Below are positions 1-14,046 of a stretch of 64,000 bases of DNA, one piece after another. Within the stretch, counting starts at the first letter, position 1. Every line of letters starts with the position of its first letter. Under the pieces are notes generated by a model. The model was not told where the DNA came from. It searched no databases and saw nothing but the letters and a program-made list of their open reading frames with translations. Origin of the DNA: Onchocerca lupi (taxonomy: Eukaryota; Nematoda; Chromadorea; Rhabditida; Onchocercidae). The translations under genes were made by a program, and so were the position numbers. The DNA is taken from the NCBI GenBank assembly GCA_028564675.1, contig JAOVVO010000268.1, positions 34,917-98,916 on the forward strand, read 5' to 3'.

Positions 1-3000
1 AACAACCTCAAGAAGTAAGTAAATATTTCTAATTTTTATGAAACAAAAAAAACTTAAATATATCAGATGAAGAGATTTTTAATTATGAATTTAATAATAA
101 GCTTTTCTGATATTTTAAATCATTTTAATATTTTAAATTTCATCTGCAAATTACAATATTTCTTTTTTTGTTGAACTTACTATATTTCATAATTATTACT
201 ACAGTATTCCATAATCATTGAAAACAACTGGGAAAACTTTTAGAACAATCTACAGTATTTACGTCAATGTCAACAATGGCTACAGAATATTGTTAAACCA
301 TATTTATCATATAAATATCGCATAGAACGATTACATAATGAGAATAATGATAATGAATAAACATCAAAAGAGATAATTTATTATAATAAACAGATAAGAA
401 ATGTTTCAAAATGAGGTAAAGAAAAAAAATCAGCAATTGAAACAATCGATAAGATCAAATTAATCAGGAATTGTACTGATAAAGAACAGTACAAGCTATC
501 ATTCAAATATATCTTTTATTTCAAATTTGATGAAAATGGGTAGAAAGCAATGAAATTTAAACAATTAAATTGCAATCGATTAGTTCAGTAAATATAGTTT
601 GTCAGATAAAATATAATAGGTTGGCTTTTCTCACAATATGCTATTAAATCGAAGAAATATGTCTTCGATATTTCGAAAGATTTCTGGAATTCGGTTTAAT
701 CTCGAAAGAAATTTCGAAATTTCTAATTTTCGATCTTTGCTTTTGCGATGCAATAGTTTAAATTAGCAAAATTTGAAAGAAACTTTTCTTGTTAGCATTA
801 ATTTGTTTGTTTATCAATGTATCAATCGCCAATAATGCTTTATAAAAATCACAAATTTCGGTATTTGCAACGAGTATTATTCTTACGATAATCAATCAAC
901 AGCAATGAAACGAATTGTTCTGATCATACAGTTCTATTAGAATTAATGCTAATTATAACATTGATAAGTGATAAGAATATGTGATATGCATCATTTACAA
1001 CAAAAGAGAAACAAATGAATGGAAAGAAATCTTTCATTGCATTTTTGTATTAACTTTGACGAATATTTTCTGGGTAAATATTCATTTGTCGCTTTAATTT
1101 GGTCGTTTTAATTTTGGATCGCTTTAATTTTTTCTCGGAGTTATTTTGATTATTTGAGCAACAACTGAAAATATGAAATTTGAATTTTTTTTTTTTTTTT
1201 TGAAAAAGAGAAAGTATAAAATATTTTTGAAAAGAAAATTCCATTATTTTTGTCGCATAGCTATGAATTGAAGTACGTTAAACGATCACGTGTAGTACAC
1301 GTTACAATAATAAAATCTTATTCCATCAGTGCCCGATCAATTCAATTTATTCGCAAATTGAAAACTGTGCTGAATCGATTACATTATTTCTTAACATTTT
1401 TAATAAATTTAAATTGTTTCCGATCAAATTTTATACGTAAGATAAATTAGCATAAATTTATTCCAATTGAAATTTTTTTTAAATTATTGAAAAATTTAAA
1501 TAAAATTATTGCAAAATGAGCAAACGAAATGTTGCAACAAATAGCAAAAAGAAATGAATAATTTAAATGTAACTCAAAAATTAGAAAATCAATCGTAAAT
1601 ATTAGGTATTGTGATATTTGTTTCTTTTTTTTGACATGCAAAAATATTCAAAAATTAATGCTATAATTTATAAAAATCAATCGAAAAGTAAAATTTTTAA
1701 TTTAATAAAATAAAAAAAATTACAAATTTTAAATTTTAAAAGAAAAAATTAACAAAAATGGCTTAAGATGAAAGAAAATATTACATTGAGGCATTATATT
1801 ATGACAAAGGGAAAGGAAGAAAAAAAAAATGGAAATAATTGATAATATGAATTGTTAAGTAATGAAATTAGGAAATAATTAAATTCAAAAAGAATATCAT
1901 AGTAATAATTATTGTTTAATATGCAAATGAATAAATCATACATGTTTGAGAGTTGATCTTTTAAATATTTCATAAATATTGATCGATGGAATGATAGGTG
2001 GCTATTATTTAATAAATATTTAAATTGAATTGTACAATTCGGATATGATTTGCAGAAAATCGGAATTTAGATGAAAATACAATGAGGTTAATCTCAGATA
2101 TTTATTTTAAAAGTTTTAATTAATTAATTAAAATCAATGCCAATTTAATTAAAAACTAATCTTTTTCCTTTCAGATTTTATGAAAAAAATCGTTTCGATG
2201 GAAAGGAGAAAAATTGTGAATTGAAAAGTTATTTCTATTGTGCATTATTCTTTAACAATTTACTAATTTTTTCACTTATATTATATGATGAATTTCTAAA
2301 TAAATACAGAAAAATTTCAAAATAATACAGAAAAATTTCATTCATCTCGGGAGAGGGCAGGAAGAAGGCAATGAGCGGATCACTGGTATATCTCGGGGGG
2401 CGGGAAGACGGGAATCAAAGATGGATAGATATTAAAACGTTTTATGCATTGCTTATTTATTTGTTTCAGAAATTAAGAAATGAGAAAATTATAATTCCTA
2501 GTAATTCATTAATTCTTGTCTGATGCAAATTTTTTACGTACGTGACCGAATCTTTCACGTAGACATGACTCTTTGCCATGAATATTGATTGCGACTTGTT
2601 AAGAGAATTTTTTTATCATTTTTAGTTGAAATTACACAGCGAACGATAAATCTAATCGATAACGTAAAGAACGAATTAAGCATTTTTAGAATTGCTAATC
2701 GATATAAACCATTTCCTTACGGTATTTTTAAAATTCATTAAAAATGATAATTTAGTTTATCTTAAATTTTCAAATGCTTTATTCATCGATTACACCATCA
2801 ATTGAATATTTCCGCTTTACTTTTCAGACTTTTCTGAAAAAATGATTCTTTTTATTAGGTTGCAAAGTTTTACTCGTTCAAAATTTTCATAAAAAAATAC
2901 TACATTAGGAAATTACAATTATTTATCGTAATTTTATATTTAAATACTCAAAGAAGGGCATTTAAATACTTTTATATTTAAATAGTCAAATTTTCAAAAA

Positions 3001-3438
3001 TCTATAATCGTGAATCAAATTTTCATTCATATCGAGATTGAGACGATCTATCGATGATCTTTATTAACGCATCGATATCATATTTGATGGCGATTACCTG
3101 TTGATGATGATTATGATGAATAATTTGAAATTAAGCTATTTCAATCATTTGCAAAACTTAAAAAGTAATGATGATCAATAAAAATTTGATATTCAAGCAG
3201 AAAATTAATGTATGGAAGGAAATGTATGGCATGCAATTTAGTCAAGCGATATATTATATCACAGAAGTGCTATTTCATTTTAATTTTCTTATTAATTGAA
3301 ATTACTTTAAATTTTGGATCAATAAAACTGCCATAAAGATTATTCATTACCATCTAATTATCATTGCATACAAAAAACTGTTCTGCAACACTAATAATTC
3401 ATTATTGTCATTTATCATTATTCTTACTATTTATTTAT

Positions 3439-3474
3439 TCATTATTATTATTATTATTATTACTATTTATTTAT

Positions 3475-3559
<85 letters not shown>
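3439..3559. repeat. (ATT)n microsatellite
   Basis: A trinucleotide ATT/TAT tract, interrupted twice by TTTATTTATTC-type units near the left end and then almost pure to 3559. It produces spurious poly-Leu and poly-Ile frames. Confidence 0.95.
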
Positions 3560-3560
<1 letters not shown>

Positions 3561-3749
3561 AACTGTTATTTCTATAAAAATAATGATAATTACTTCAAGA
3601 ATAATTCCTTGCTATGTCATTAAAAAAAAGTTAATATTACAAAATGAAACATATTTAAAATCAAATTGAATCATTTTGGCAAAATATTTCTAAAAAATGA
3701 TGAAAAGTAGAAAAAGACAAAATTTAGGATTTTATTTCAGAATCATTTA

Positions 3750-3803
3750 TTTTTTCTCATATAATCGGTATGTGATATTATATGATTATTATATGAGAAA
3801 AAA
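3750..3803. repeat. Short perfect hairpin, 16-bp arms
   Basis: Bases 3750-3765 (TTTTTTCTCATATAAT) are the exact reverse complement of 3788-3803, with a 22-base spacer. The arms are AT-rich, so chance or slippage is possible. Confidence 0.6.
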
Positions 3804-4529
3804 GATTTTTTTTTTTTTAAGATAATTAATCATTTAAGCTGTCAAATCATATGTTGGTTAAGTTGTTGATAAACTAATCGCTCATTCCTAATCATATCTT
3901 AACTAAATTTTATTTAAATCCTTCGAAAATGTGTTAAAAACATTATATTTGTTATCATTTAGCTGATGAGAGATTTCCCACATTTTATGTTAAAATTCTA
4001 ATCAGTTTTATCATCACAACATTCCTAGCCTAATCACTTTACCACCATTCTTATCATTAGCTCTGTTTCATCTCAAATCATTTTCTTATCAGCTTTGTAA
4101 TTAGATCTATGGCTCTGTTAATCTATTATTATTATTCCTACTATTAATTTGATATAATCCTAATCATTTTGATTATTACACCTATTATCAGCTCCATTAC
4201 TACCTTGATTATTCTTTTATCATCGCTATCATTAACTTCCAACTAATCAGTTTGCTATCAGTTATATTATCATCCTAATCATTCCAATAAACCAGTCATT
4301 TTCCCACTCATCTCTAGAGAGTACCAATTCAATGATTCATTAATCAGATCAATAAATCATTCATTCAACTTTCATCTGTTTTTTTCAATTTTTAAATTTT
4401 ATTTCTTTCTCTGTGATACTTGAAATGATCTCTAATGGTACGAAATTGCATTTTTGTATCATTCAATAAAAATTAGTGAATAATTGTGAGAAATTTTAAA
4501 ATTAAATTTAAATTTTTCTTCGAAAATTC

Positions 4530-4713
4530 ATAAGATGATAAAATGACATAGCCAACTAATATTTGAAAGAAACGAAACAAAACGATAAAATTCATTCGGG
4601 TGGAAAAAAAAATAGTAAAAATTCATTCAAAAATTATTTTCTGCCCGGATGAATTTTATTGTTTTGTTTCGTTTCTTGCAAATATTAGTTGGCTATGTCA
4701 CTTTATCATCTTT
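4530..4713. repeat. Long imperfect inverted repeat, about 70-bp arms
   Basis: The left arm (about 4531-4602) and right arm (about 4643-4713) are reverse complements with only about five mismatches. Both carry the core GACATAGCCAACTAATATTT and an AAGAAACGAAACAAAAC block. The loop is about 40 bases. I saw no flanking target-site duplication or transposase. It could be a MITE-like palindromic element, or a locus whose transcript folds into a long hairpin. Confidence 0.8.
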
Positions 4714-7700
4714 TAATGGGCTTATTTTTTTATTAGTCTACTTGCTAGGCTCTTTTACCGGTCTAATATGGCTCTTTTTTATCTTCCAATCCAATAAGGC
4801 TATTAGATTAATTGAGCTTCTTTATAAAATTTTCCAATAGGGTTATTTTTGCAAGGTGTATATTGGAAAAATAATTTCAATTTATTCTCCCTAACTATTT
4901 TATTTATTCATTTGCATGCATATTTACATATATTTTAATTTAATACCATTGATTTGTTTACTAAAAAAAATTTTGCTTTTAATAATATTTGATTATTTAA
5001 AAAAAAAAGAATTTGAAATCGATTTATTCTTTATCTATTTTAAGTGCCACTTTTTTTTTTCTAAATTTAAATTATTGGCTCTAATTTAATTGGTTGAAAG
5101 TTTCCATTCATATTCAGTAAAACTTCAATTCTTAATTTTATTATTTTCATTCCAATTTTGCTATTGATTTTAAAGCATTATCCAATAATTGTATTTCTCA
5201 TTGTATTTTGATTTTTATTCATTTCTTTTAAAATATCATAACTTTTTTCAATTGTTCACTTCTAAGATTATTTTTTCTTATTTTATTATCACTTATGTTT
5301 TTATTTATTTTGTTTTTAACTGATGAGATAATGTCTAATTTCATGAAATTTCATTTCTTCCGGTTTTTTCTTTTTTTTTTTTCAGGAAAATTTTCATTTA
5401 AAAATTTCTTCATTTCATATAATTTATCATTTCCTTATGAATTTTACTTCATCATTTCAAATAGAATGAGCTCTGTTTCAAATTGAAAAGAAAAAATTAA
5501 AATAGCATCATGTTGTGATGAAATAAATTCAAATCATTTTCTCAGAATATTTGATAAATTTAAAATAAACCTTAAAATTATCATTTAGTAAATAAGTCTA
5601 AAATATTGAATTAATTGTGATGAATTTATTGCAGTATCTTAAATACCATTATATTCGTTGTATTTTAATATTTTATGAAATCTTTTGAGCTAATTTATTT
5701 ATTTATTTATTTTTTTCATATCTTTAAATTTTTTTAAACTGCTCTTTCTGATTTGTTTTTTTTTTTAAAAAAAAAAAGAGCGCTTTTTTTAAATTTCCGA
5801 AATTTCCTTCCTCGAACGGAAATATCGTACTTTTCTGAAAAAAAAAATAACAATTTTAAAAGTTATTTTTATTTGAAATTCTTCTACCATACATTTATAT
5901 TTTTTTAAAATTTCAATATATTTTAAGAATATTCAACCGGAATACTTCATTTTATAGACAATAAAAGTCGGGAAATATAAAAGTAACAATGCTCCGAAAA
6001 ATTCGAGAAAGCTGAAAAAAAAAAAAAAACGAAAATATTATGAAATATTTCGTTTATCAAATAGTTGAAAATTGCGTAAATGAAAATGGGACATTAAAAA
6101 TTACGAATTTCTTGCGGGAAAATTTCTAGCATTTCGTCAAAATTCCACTTCATTTTATGTTTAATTTTAGTTTTTCAAAAATTCCTCCCACGCTGTCTGT
6201 TTGTTTCCATCATAATAATAAAACATAAGTTTGAATTGTTGTTGATAGTTAAAAATTTTTGTTTACAACAATTATAAAAAGCTTATTAAATTTATTGCAA
6301 ATATATGAATGGCTTATCACTTTCCCATTTATTTTCATTTATTTTACTATTAACTAATCGATAAAAGTTCAAATTGAATCAATTCGATGCAAAATCATTT
6401 AATCAAATATTCCATTACATAAAAAATCAAAAAAAAATTTTTCATATCAATTAATGATTTAAAAAATGTATTCGAGTAATGTTTCGAACTAAAAATGAAA
6501 GTAAATTATAATTAAATGAAAAAAAAAATTGGATTTTTGTTTATTTAATTATATTATTATTATTTCAAGACTATTTGTATTATTTAATATATTTAAATGA
6601 AATATTTCCAATATTAAATTTTAATAGAATTTTTGCATAAACTTTTTCATGGATCTCTAGTCTAGTTGAAGCTTATGCAAAAGAATAATTTCATTCTAAT
6701 CGGATTAAAAATACATTAATTAGCTAAAGTAAGCTTATATTTAATTAAATCAGAAATTCATCGCAGTACATCTAATCTTATTAATTATTAAATTAAACAG
6801 AAGAAGTTATTAATTACATGATATATTAATATACGAATCTATTCGTTTTAAAATTCATTGCTTGTACAATAAGAAATTGACCATTTAATAAATAATTTTT
6901 TTTTCTTCTAGAAATAAATTATAAAAATTTCTCTTAATTAAATTAATAAATGATTGTAGTAAGTAAGTTAAGATCCGCATTTTAAAAGTATCGATTTACT
7001 TCTAAAACACTTACCGGAAAAACAATTTCTGAAACGAGTTGAATGGAAGAAATGAAAAAGTTATAAAAAATTCAAAAAAGAAAATGAACTTTTTAATTTT
7101 TATTATTCAAATATTTCATTTTATTACCCAAATATTGCTTGAAAAAGCAAAATTTTATTGGATTTTTTAGCAGTAATAGAAAAAGCATTTTTGCAATATA
7201 TTTTTTGTTTTTTTTTTAAAAAAAAAAAAAAAAAGTTTTAAACACTTTGAATATTGTACAACATGTAGCAGTATGTTTTGTTGATGGTAAATTTTTGAGT
7301 TTTTTAAATTTTTGCAAAAAAAAAAAGCGTCGAAATTTTCAATAATGAATTGATGAATTAAAAATATTGTGCTAAAGTTTCGAGAAAAACTGGTTTAAAA
7401 GTGGGTAAAGAAGAGAAAAAAGGTTAATCAATAAACTTGCTGATTCAGCAGTTTCATTTCTGACACATTCTCGAAAATACGCAAAATGAATTAATTCTCT
7501 CTTTGCTTTTCTCGAGAACGAATTTTAATCAATCCTTTTTTCATCCTTCATTCCATTTATCGATCAAATTCTCAGCGAATCATTTCAACTAGGCTAAAGG
7601 ATTAAAAATGGTTTCTAGAAAATATTCAAATTTTATTCAAGTATTTTTAACAATTTTTAGTACCTTCCAAAACTTCTTCTCTTTCTTTTTTTGGTCATTA

Positions 7701-8058
7701 TTGATTTTTTTCGGTTTTATTTATAATTAATATCTTGCAAATTTTGTTTTTTGATTAATAATTTTTATAATTAATTGACATTTGAATATTTATGTAAAAA
7801 TAGTTTTTCAGACAATCTTCTATTTAAATTTTTTTGAAATTAACTAAATTTTTTTAATTTTTTATATATATATACTTTAAATATGATTTTACAATTATCA
7901 AATATAAGGCGAAATTCTAAATAAAAGGAATAAAAATTCGTCTTCTTCTTTCTCAAAAAAAAAAAAAAAAAAATAATAATAATAATTAAAAATTTTCAAT
8001 CAATAATTAATTTTATTCATTTTTCTTCTCGCAAAATTAGTAATCCTTAATTTAGCTT

Positions 8059-8256
8059 AGCTCAAACTATTCTATTTGATCCTTAGCAAACAACTTAGCC
8101 TATTCTATCTGATCTTTTACAAATAGCCTAGCCTATTTTATTTAATCTTTTACAAAAAGCCTAGCCCATTCTATCTGATCTTTTGTAAATAACCTAGCCC
8201 ATTCTACCTGATCTTTTGTAAATAGCCTAGCCTATTCTATCTGATCTTTCACAAAT
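8059..8256. repeat. 33-bp tandem repeat, six copies
   Basis: Six head-to-tail 33-base units start at 8059, 8092, 8125, 8158, 8191 and 8224. The core is AGCCTAGCCYATTCTATCTG followed by ATCTTTTRYAAAT. The first unit is the most diverged. There are no spacers, so it is a minisatellite rather than a CRISPR-like array. Confidence 0.9.
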
Positions 8257-11200
8257 AGCCCACTTAAATTTCTTCCCTTCTCGCTGATTCACTCAATTTT
8301 CGAACAACTGTTTCACAATTTAGTTTAAGTTTAATCATCCAAATCGATCCGGATCTTAGCCAATTCTTTAATTTTATTTCGCTTTGCAAAATTGCTAAAT
8401 TAAATTTCCTCTTTTAAGCATTCATTTATAAATTGTATTAATTAATCTTGTATTAAATGAATTTATTCTTTAATATATTTTCTTAAAATTGTAAAATTAT
8501 TTATTTGTATCATTTTTAGAAATTGAAAAAAAAAAAAAAAAACATATTCAAAGAACTTATTTCTAATACTTTTAATAAATTAAATAAATTTATTATTAAA
8601 ATTTATTGCATCATTTTTTAACGAATTAAACAATTTGTTTAAAAAAAAAAAAAAAAAAAAAACGTTATTTCTAATCATTCTTCAAAGATTTTCAATAATT
8701 ACTTAAAAACTTATTTCTATCATTTTAAATATTAAAAAACAAAAAAAGCAAACAATTCATCGTTATATTTAAGAACAAAATTTCTTCATCGAATAAATTT
8801 CATGCACAAATGCATTTTAATGAAATTTCATAAAATTCATTCGAATTTTTTCCTCTCTAAATGAAATATTAAAAAGCGATTTTTTGATTAAATCAATAAT
8901 TACGACTTATTTTTAATATCTTTTTTCAATTTACAGTTTGTATTATTGCTCAATCAAACGACCGAAGGAAATCGATCAATTTATTAATCATTTTTTCCAT
9001 TTTTTTTTTCCAATTTTATCTTATCATCGTTCTTTATCACGAATTCGCGAAATAAACGACTAAAATTACAATTTTCTGATAAACAAGCAAGGAAAGAAAA
9101 AAACATATCATCAAATACATTATTATCAGGTGAGCTATTTCTTTTTGATTACTAAATTTTAATTTATTTATTTTTTTTTTTTTTTTTTGCTAATAATTAT
9201 AATAGAAATCCTTCATATTCCGATATTAGAAATGAATCAAAATAAGGTGCTTCTGTTGCTTATAAAGTTAAAATGCGATCAATCAGAAAATATTTTAAAA
9301 TTATTTAAATTTAAATTTAGAAATGAAAATAAATCGTTTTAATTTCAAGAAATGCTTTCGCATTATTTTAATTTTATTCGTTATTTTTGCTCATTTGTTT
9401 ATTTAATCATACATTTGTTCATTGTTTATTCAAGTTTCATATTTATCATCGAAAATTGCGAACAGTTGTTATGGAAATTTTAAATTTACGTATTAATCAT
9501 CTCCAAATTTCAATTAAATTTATCCATTATTAAATTTTTATGAAATTTCAAAAAAGAATTATTATACAATTTGTTATTTGTATTTATTATTTTCAAGTAA
9601 GCTTTCCGCAATATGCTTATTTCCAAAATTTCAATGAATTTTAAAATAGAAAATCGAAATTACTAATGCATGGTTGAAAGTTAATGAAATTAGTCAAATT
9701 TTATTTTTCTTCTTCAAAACTTTCATTTGATTTGACATTTTTCACATATTTCTTTCTATCGTAATTCTATTAGAGAAGAATTTCTCAATTCAATTCAATT
9801 CAATTTTATCGATATAATATTTATTACAAAATTTCCATTCATTTCAAATGCTATCAAATAAAAAAAGTATGACTAATATTCATATTGATTGACAGATTTT
9901 TAAATCATCATTTGTAAATTTTAATGTTTCCTTTTCCTTTAGTAAACGAAAAAAAGAAAAACAAATTCCAATATTTCATTTTTCTGACTTAAAATTTCAA
10001 TCAATATTATTTTTATAATTTCACACATATACTATTGCTAAAAAGTTTGCAATACATTTGCAAGCAAAAAATTATGTGCTATTTTTATTTTAAACTAATA
10101 TTTTTCAAATGTCAAAAATAATTAGCATAATTAAAAAAAAAAAAAAATGGATACAACTTCAGTAATGGATATTTTCAATTTCATTTTTATTCCATTTATA
10201 TATTCCATATCATATTTTTTCCGATATTTGCCATAAAAATTAATTTGATTGTATTCAAATTTTCGCATACATTTATTGAAACTATTAAAAATATTCCTTC
10301 AATGCAGCAACTTTTTTTTTTTTTTAAATCGCATAACATTTTTCATTTTACTCTTTTCATTTCATTTTTTATGAATTCATTTATATTCCATTTAATTATC
10401 ATAATTATGAATATCATTATTAGCAATTATCGATAGCATATAATCGCAATTATGAATAGAATTCGTAATTTTTTTAAAAGCATACATATCAAAAAAAAAA
10501 AAAAAAAAATTCAATGACATATTTGAAAAGATGGAAAAAAAAAATGAAAAATTTAGTGAAAATGAAAATTTTTTTTTCAAGTTTTTTTCCAATAAAAATC
10601 ATTTCTTTCTTTTTTTTTTTCATTTTTTTTTTCAAATTTTTTTTTTCCTTTCTTTCATTCGCTTAACGATCAAATTTTATTTTATGTTAGTCATTAAATG
10701 TTGGAATTCTATTTTTAATTTTAAAATATAATTAATGATGCAATAAGCTGTTGTGGACAGTATTAAGTTTTCGAATAATTACTTCTTGGAATATTAATGA
10801 GACTTTTTTTCTTTTTTCAAGTAAATTGTAAAAAGTAAGTGATATTTATTAGTGATAAATTGAATTTTTTCACTAATTTTTTCGATTTTACATTTTAATT
10901 TCAAATTTCAAATCTAATAGTACTATATGAACATTTTTTTTTTCTAAATTTTTTTCTTTTTCAAGTTTATTTTTCTCTTTTTATTATAAAATTCTAATTT
11001 CAATTTACATCTTCCAGGATATAAATTATTTACAAAACTCATATTAAATCTTGTATAATATAAATATTTCTTATCAGAAAAAAAGGCTTAATTTCAATTC
11101 TAAGACAAATAAACTTGTTCGGAAAGTCTTTTGTAATTTTAGTTTTCGAAACTTTTCATTTACACGGAGAAAAATGAAGTAATTCAACAAAAATAAATCA

Positions 11201-13073
11201 TAATTATTTTACCAAAAAAAAAAAAAAAAAATTATTCAATCGATAAATTATTCTAAAACTACAATTATTCATTTAAATTGTTCTTTGATCATTAAATGAA
11301 ATATATTTTTCGCGAAAAAAAAAATGAAGTCGTCATAAAACCATAGAATAAATAGATAGATAGATGGATTGAATGGGATCGAGTTGGATTGGATCAGATC
11401 GATTCCTCCTCTATGATAAAGCATTAAGTAAGAGCTTCTCATCGATGTTATTGTTATGAATGTTACAATCAGATAACATTGCTTTCAAATTTCGTTTTTA
11501 TAAAAAAAAAAAGGAATCGATGAATCAGCGAAGCATTTCCTCTCGACGATCATTCGCTTCTCATTTTTCTTTCATCCAATTTTTTAAATTTTCAATTAAA
11601 AATCCGAACTTATACTATCATTTAATTAACTCAGATTTTACATATCATTTAATCAAATTTGAACTCGCAGTACTGTTTCATCTAAATCGGAATTTAAATA
11701 TTCAATTAAATCAGAATTCATTATTATTTAATTAAATCAGAACTTACTGCCTATGTTGATTACATAAGTGAAAGATAGTGATGATTAATGATTACATTAA
11801 AGGAAAATTCTATGCATATCATATTCAGTACGAATTTTTTTTTCCTTTTTTTTTTAACGAAAAAATAGCTTTTTCAAAATTAAACTTGATTATTTTTATA
11901 AAATATTCCTAGGCTCAAAAAATGGCATGTCTAATTTTATCAAAAATATCATGAATTATTCGTGCAAATGATATTTCATTTTGCTCTTTCAAAAATTAAT
12001 TCATATTTTTATCCTAAATTATTTTTCCGAATAATTTCCTCTTCTTTTTCTCGCAATTAATTGCATAAAATAATGGAAAGAATCTGAATTTTTGTTCAAA
12101 ATTGAAGCAAATTTTGGGAATAGAAAGTTTTGAAAAAATGTTTTTTTTTCTCCAAAAAAAAGTTTAACTTTCATTGTTATTTTGTTCAAATAAAAGAAAA
12201 TGTGCTAACAATGAAATAGCATTTACGAAAACTTTTTGCCGAAATTTGAAAAAAAAAAAAAAAGAAAAATTTATTGACCAAATATTAACGAAAATTCATG
12301 ACATTTCGTACTCATAAATTCTTCATAATCTTTCTGAAAAATTATATGATGTTTTAACTTTTAACATTTCAACAAAAATTCTTCCACATTTGATTTCAGA
12401 AAAAAAAAAAAAAAGATTTTATTTTTTAATTTTATTCATTTAATTTTTAATACAGTAATCCTTTATGTAATTTTCTTGTCAATAATTTATTAATTGTTAA
12501 TCAGTTTTATTCAAGATATTGATAAATAAAACTGATAATAAATGATTGCATACTGTAAAACAATTTATCAGTAAAGCAATTTATCTGATTGATCAGTAAC
12601 TGTTTCTTTTATTGCTATCATGATTATCATAATAAGTAATAATTGGATCGTATATTAGAGTTTTTTTTTTTTTTTTTTTTTTTTTCTGTAGAAAATATGG
12701 AAAATTGGAAAAATAATTCTAGAGATCAATTTTTTTTTTTTTCTTTACTTTTCGTTTCTGCAATTATTTTCATTTACAATTTTTTAAATTTCTCTTCAAG
12801 CATTGTAAATTTTGCAAATTTTGCAAATTTAAAAAAGAAAAGATACTTTTACTTTTTTTCAGTAATTCTCATGAAAATCATTGCTATTTCTTCGGTTGAC
12901 ACCATTTTGCATTGAAATTTAAACAACTTTAAAATTGCTTCTTCAATAATAGATATTTCAATTTTGAATAGATCTCTTCTACCCGAGGGAATTATGCGTG
13001 TTTTAAGAATAGATAAAACATTTATTTCTTAGTCAATAATATTCTCGGGGGAGCGGGGTAAAGAGAAGCACAG

Positions 13074-13093
13074 ATTCTCTCTCTCTTCCCCTC

Positions 13094-13131
<38 letters not shown>
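13074..13131. repeat. (CT)n microsatellite
   Basis: A CT/TC dinucleotide tract, interrupted by TTCCCC and a TAT, then pure for about 30 bases. It lies just downstream of a short GC-rich patch. Confidence 0.95.
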
Positions 13132-13135
<4 letters not shown>

Positions 13136-13892
13136 AATTTTCATTTGATTAATAAATTAGCAATTGTCAAAAAAATTTTGCAAAGTAAAAAACAAATTGG
13201 ATGCACATCAATTCACTATTTTATTGATTGGTAAAATAATGAAATGATTAATTAATTTGATGAATCATATTTTCTCTACTTTGAAATAACTTCCCTGTTA
13301 TTCATTTTTGAGAGTTTTTTTGTAGCAATTTTGACTTTCAATTAAGAAATTGAAAAAGTGTAATATTAATTATCAATTAATTCCTTTTGTTTGTTTTTTC
13401 AGATATTTTAATTTTAAAAGATTGAGTTTTTAAGTTTTCAATTTTACATATGCAAATATAAGATTGAAATCTTTACGTCCATTTTTTTTTTGCTCAATGT
13501 TTTAACCATTATCACATCAAAAAAGGCCGACAAAAATAAATTTTATTTTCTTGGGATACATATTATAACTATTTTATTTCAAATTATAATTCCATTATTC
13601 AAGTACTGCAGAGTACTTTCAAAGTTTTATTATTTAAATAATGTGGGATTTATTATAAATTATAATTTCATTAGTCACATAGTGTAGAATTCATGTCAAA
13701 TTGTAATCTCATTATTAAAAATATTTCAAATTGTAATTAACTATTCAGATGTATGGTTTAGTGATTAATTATCGATAATAATAAAAAGTGATCAAAAAAA
13801 AAATTATTTCTGATTATTTTTTCTCCGATAAATTGTCTAAATTAATGATAAAAAGTGTATAGTTGTTGGGAAATAAATAGATATTGTCGGAT

Positions 13893-14046
13893 CGATTTAT
13901 AATATTTCTATTTTCGATTTACAATATTTCTATTTCCGATTTATAATATTTCTATTTTCGATTTACAATATTTCCATTTTCGATTTGCAATATTTCCATT
14001 TTCGATTTACAATATTTCTATTTTCGATTTACAATATTTCTATTTC
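13893..14046. repeat. 22-bp tandem repeat, seven copies
   Basis: Seven contiguous 22-base units of the form CGATTTACAATATTTCTATT plus two bases start at 13893, 13915, 13937, 13959, 13981, 14003 and 14025. Differences between units are mostly transitions (C/T and A/G). Unit length is exactly conserved. Confidence 0.92.

Noticed and set aside
3364..3623. Open frames of poly-Leu and poly-Ile
   Set aside because: They are translations of the ATT microsatellite, with no start context, splice signals or domain.
8059..8256. Array considered as CRISPR
   Set aside because: Units are contiguous with no unique spacers, and the host is a eukaryote.
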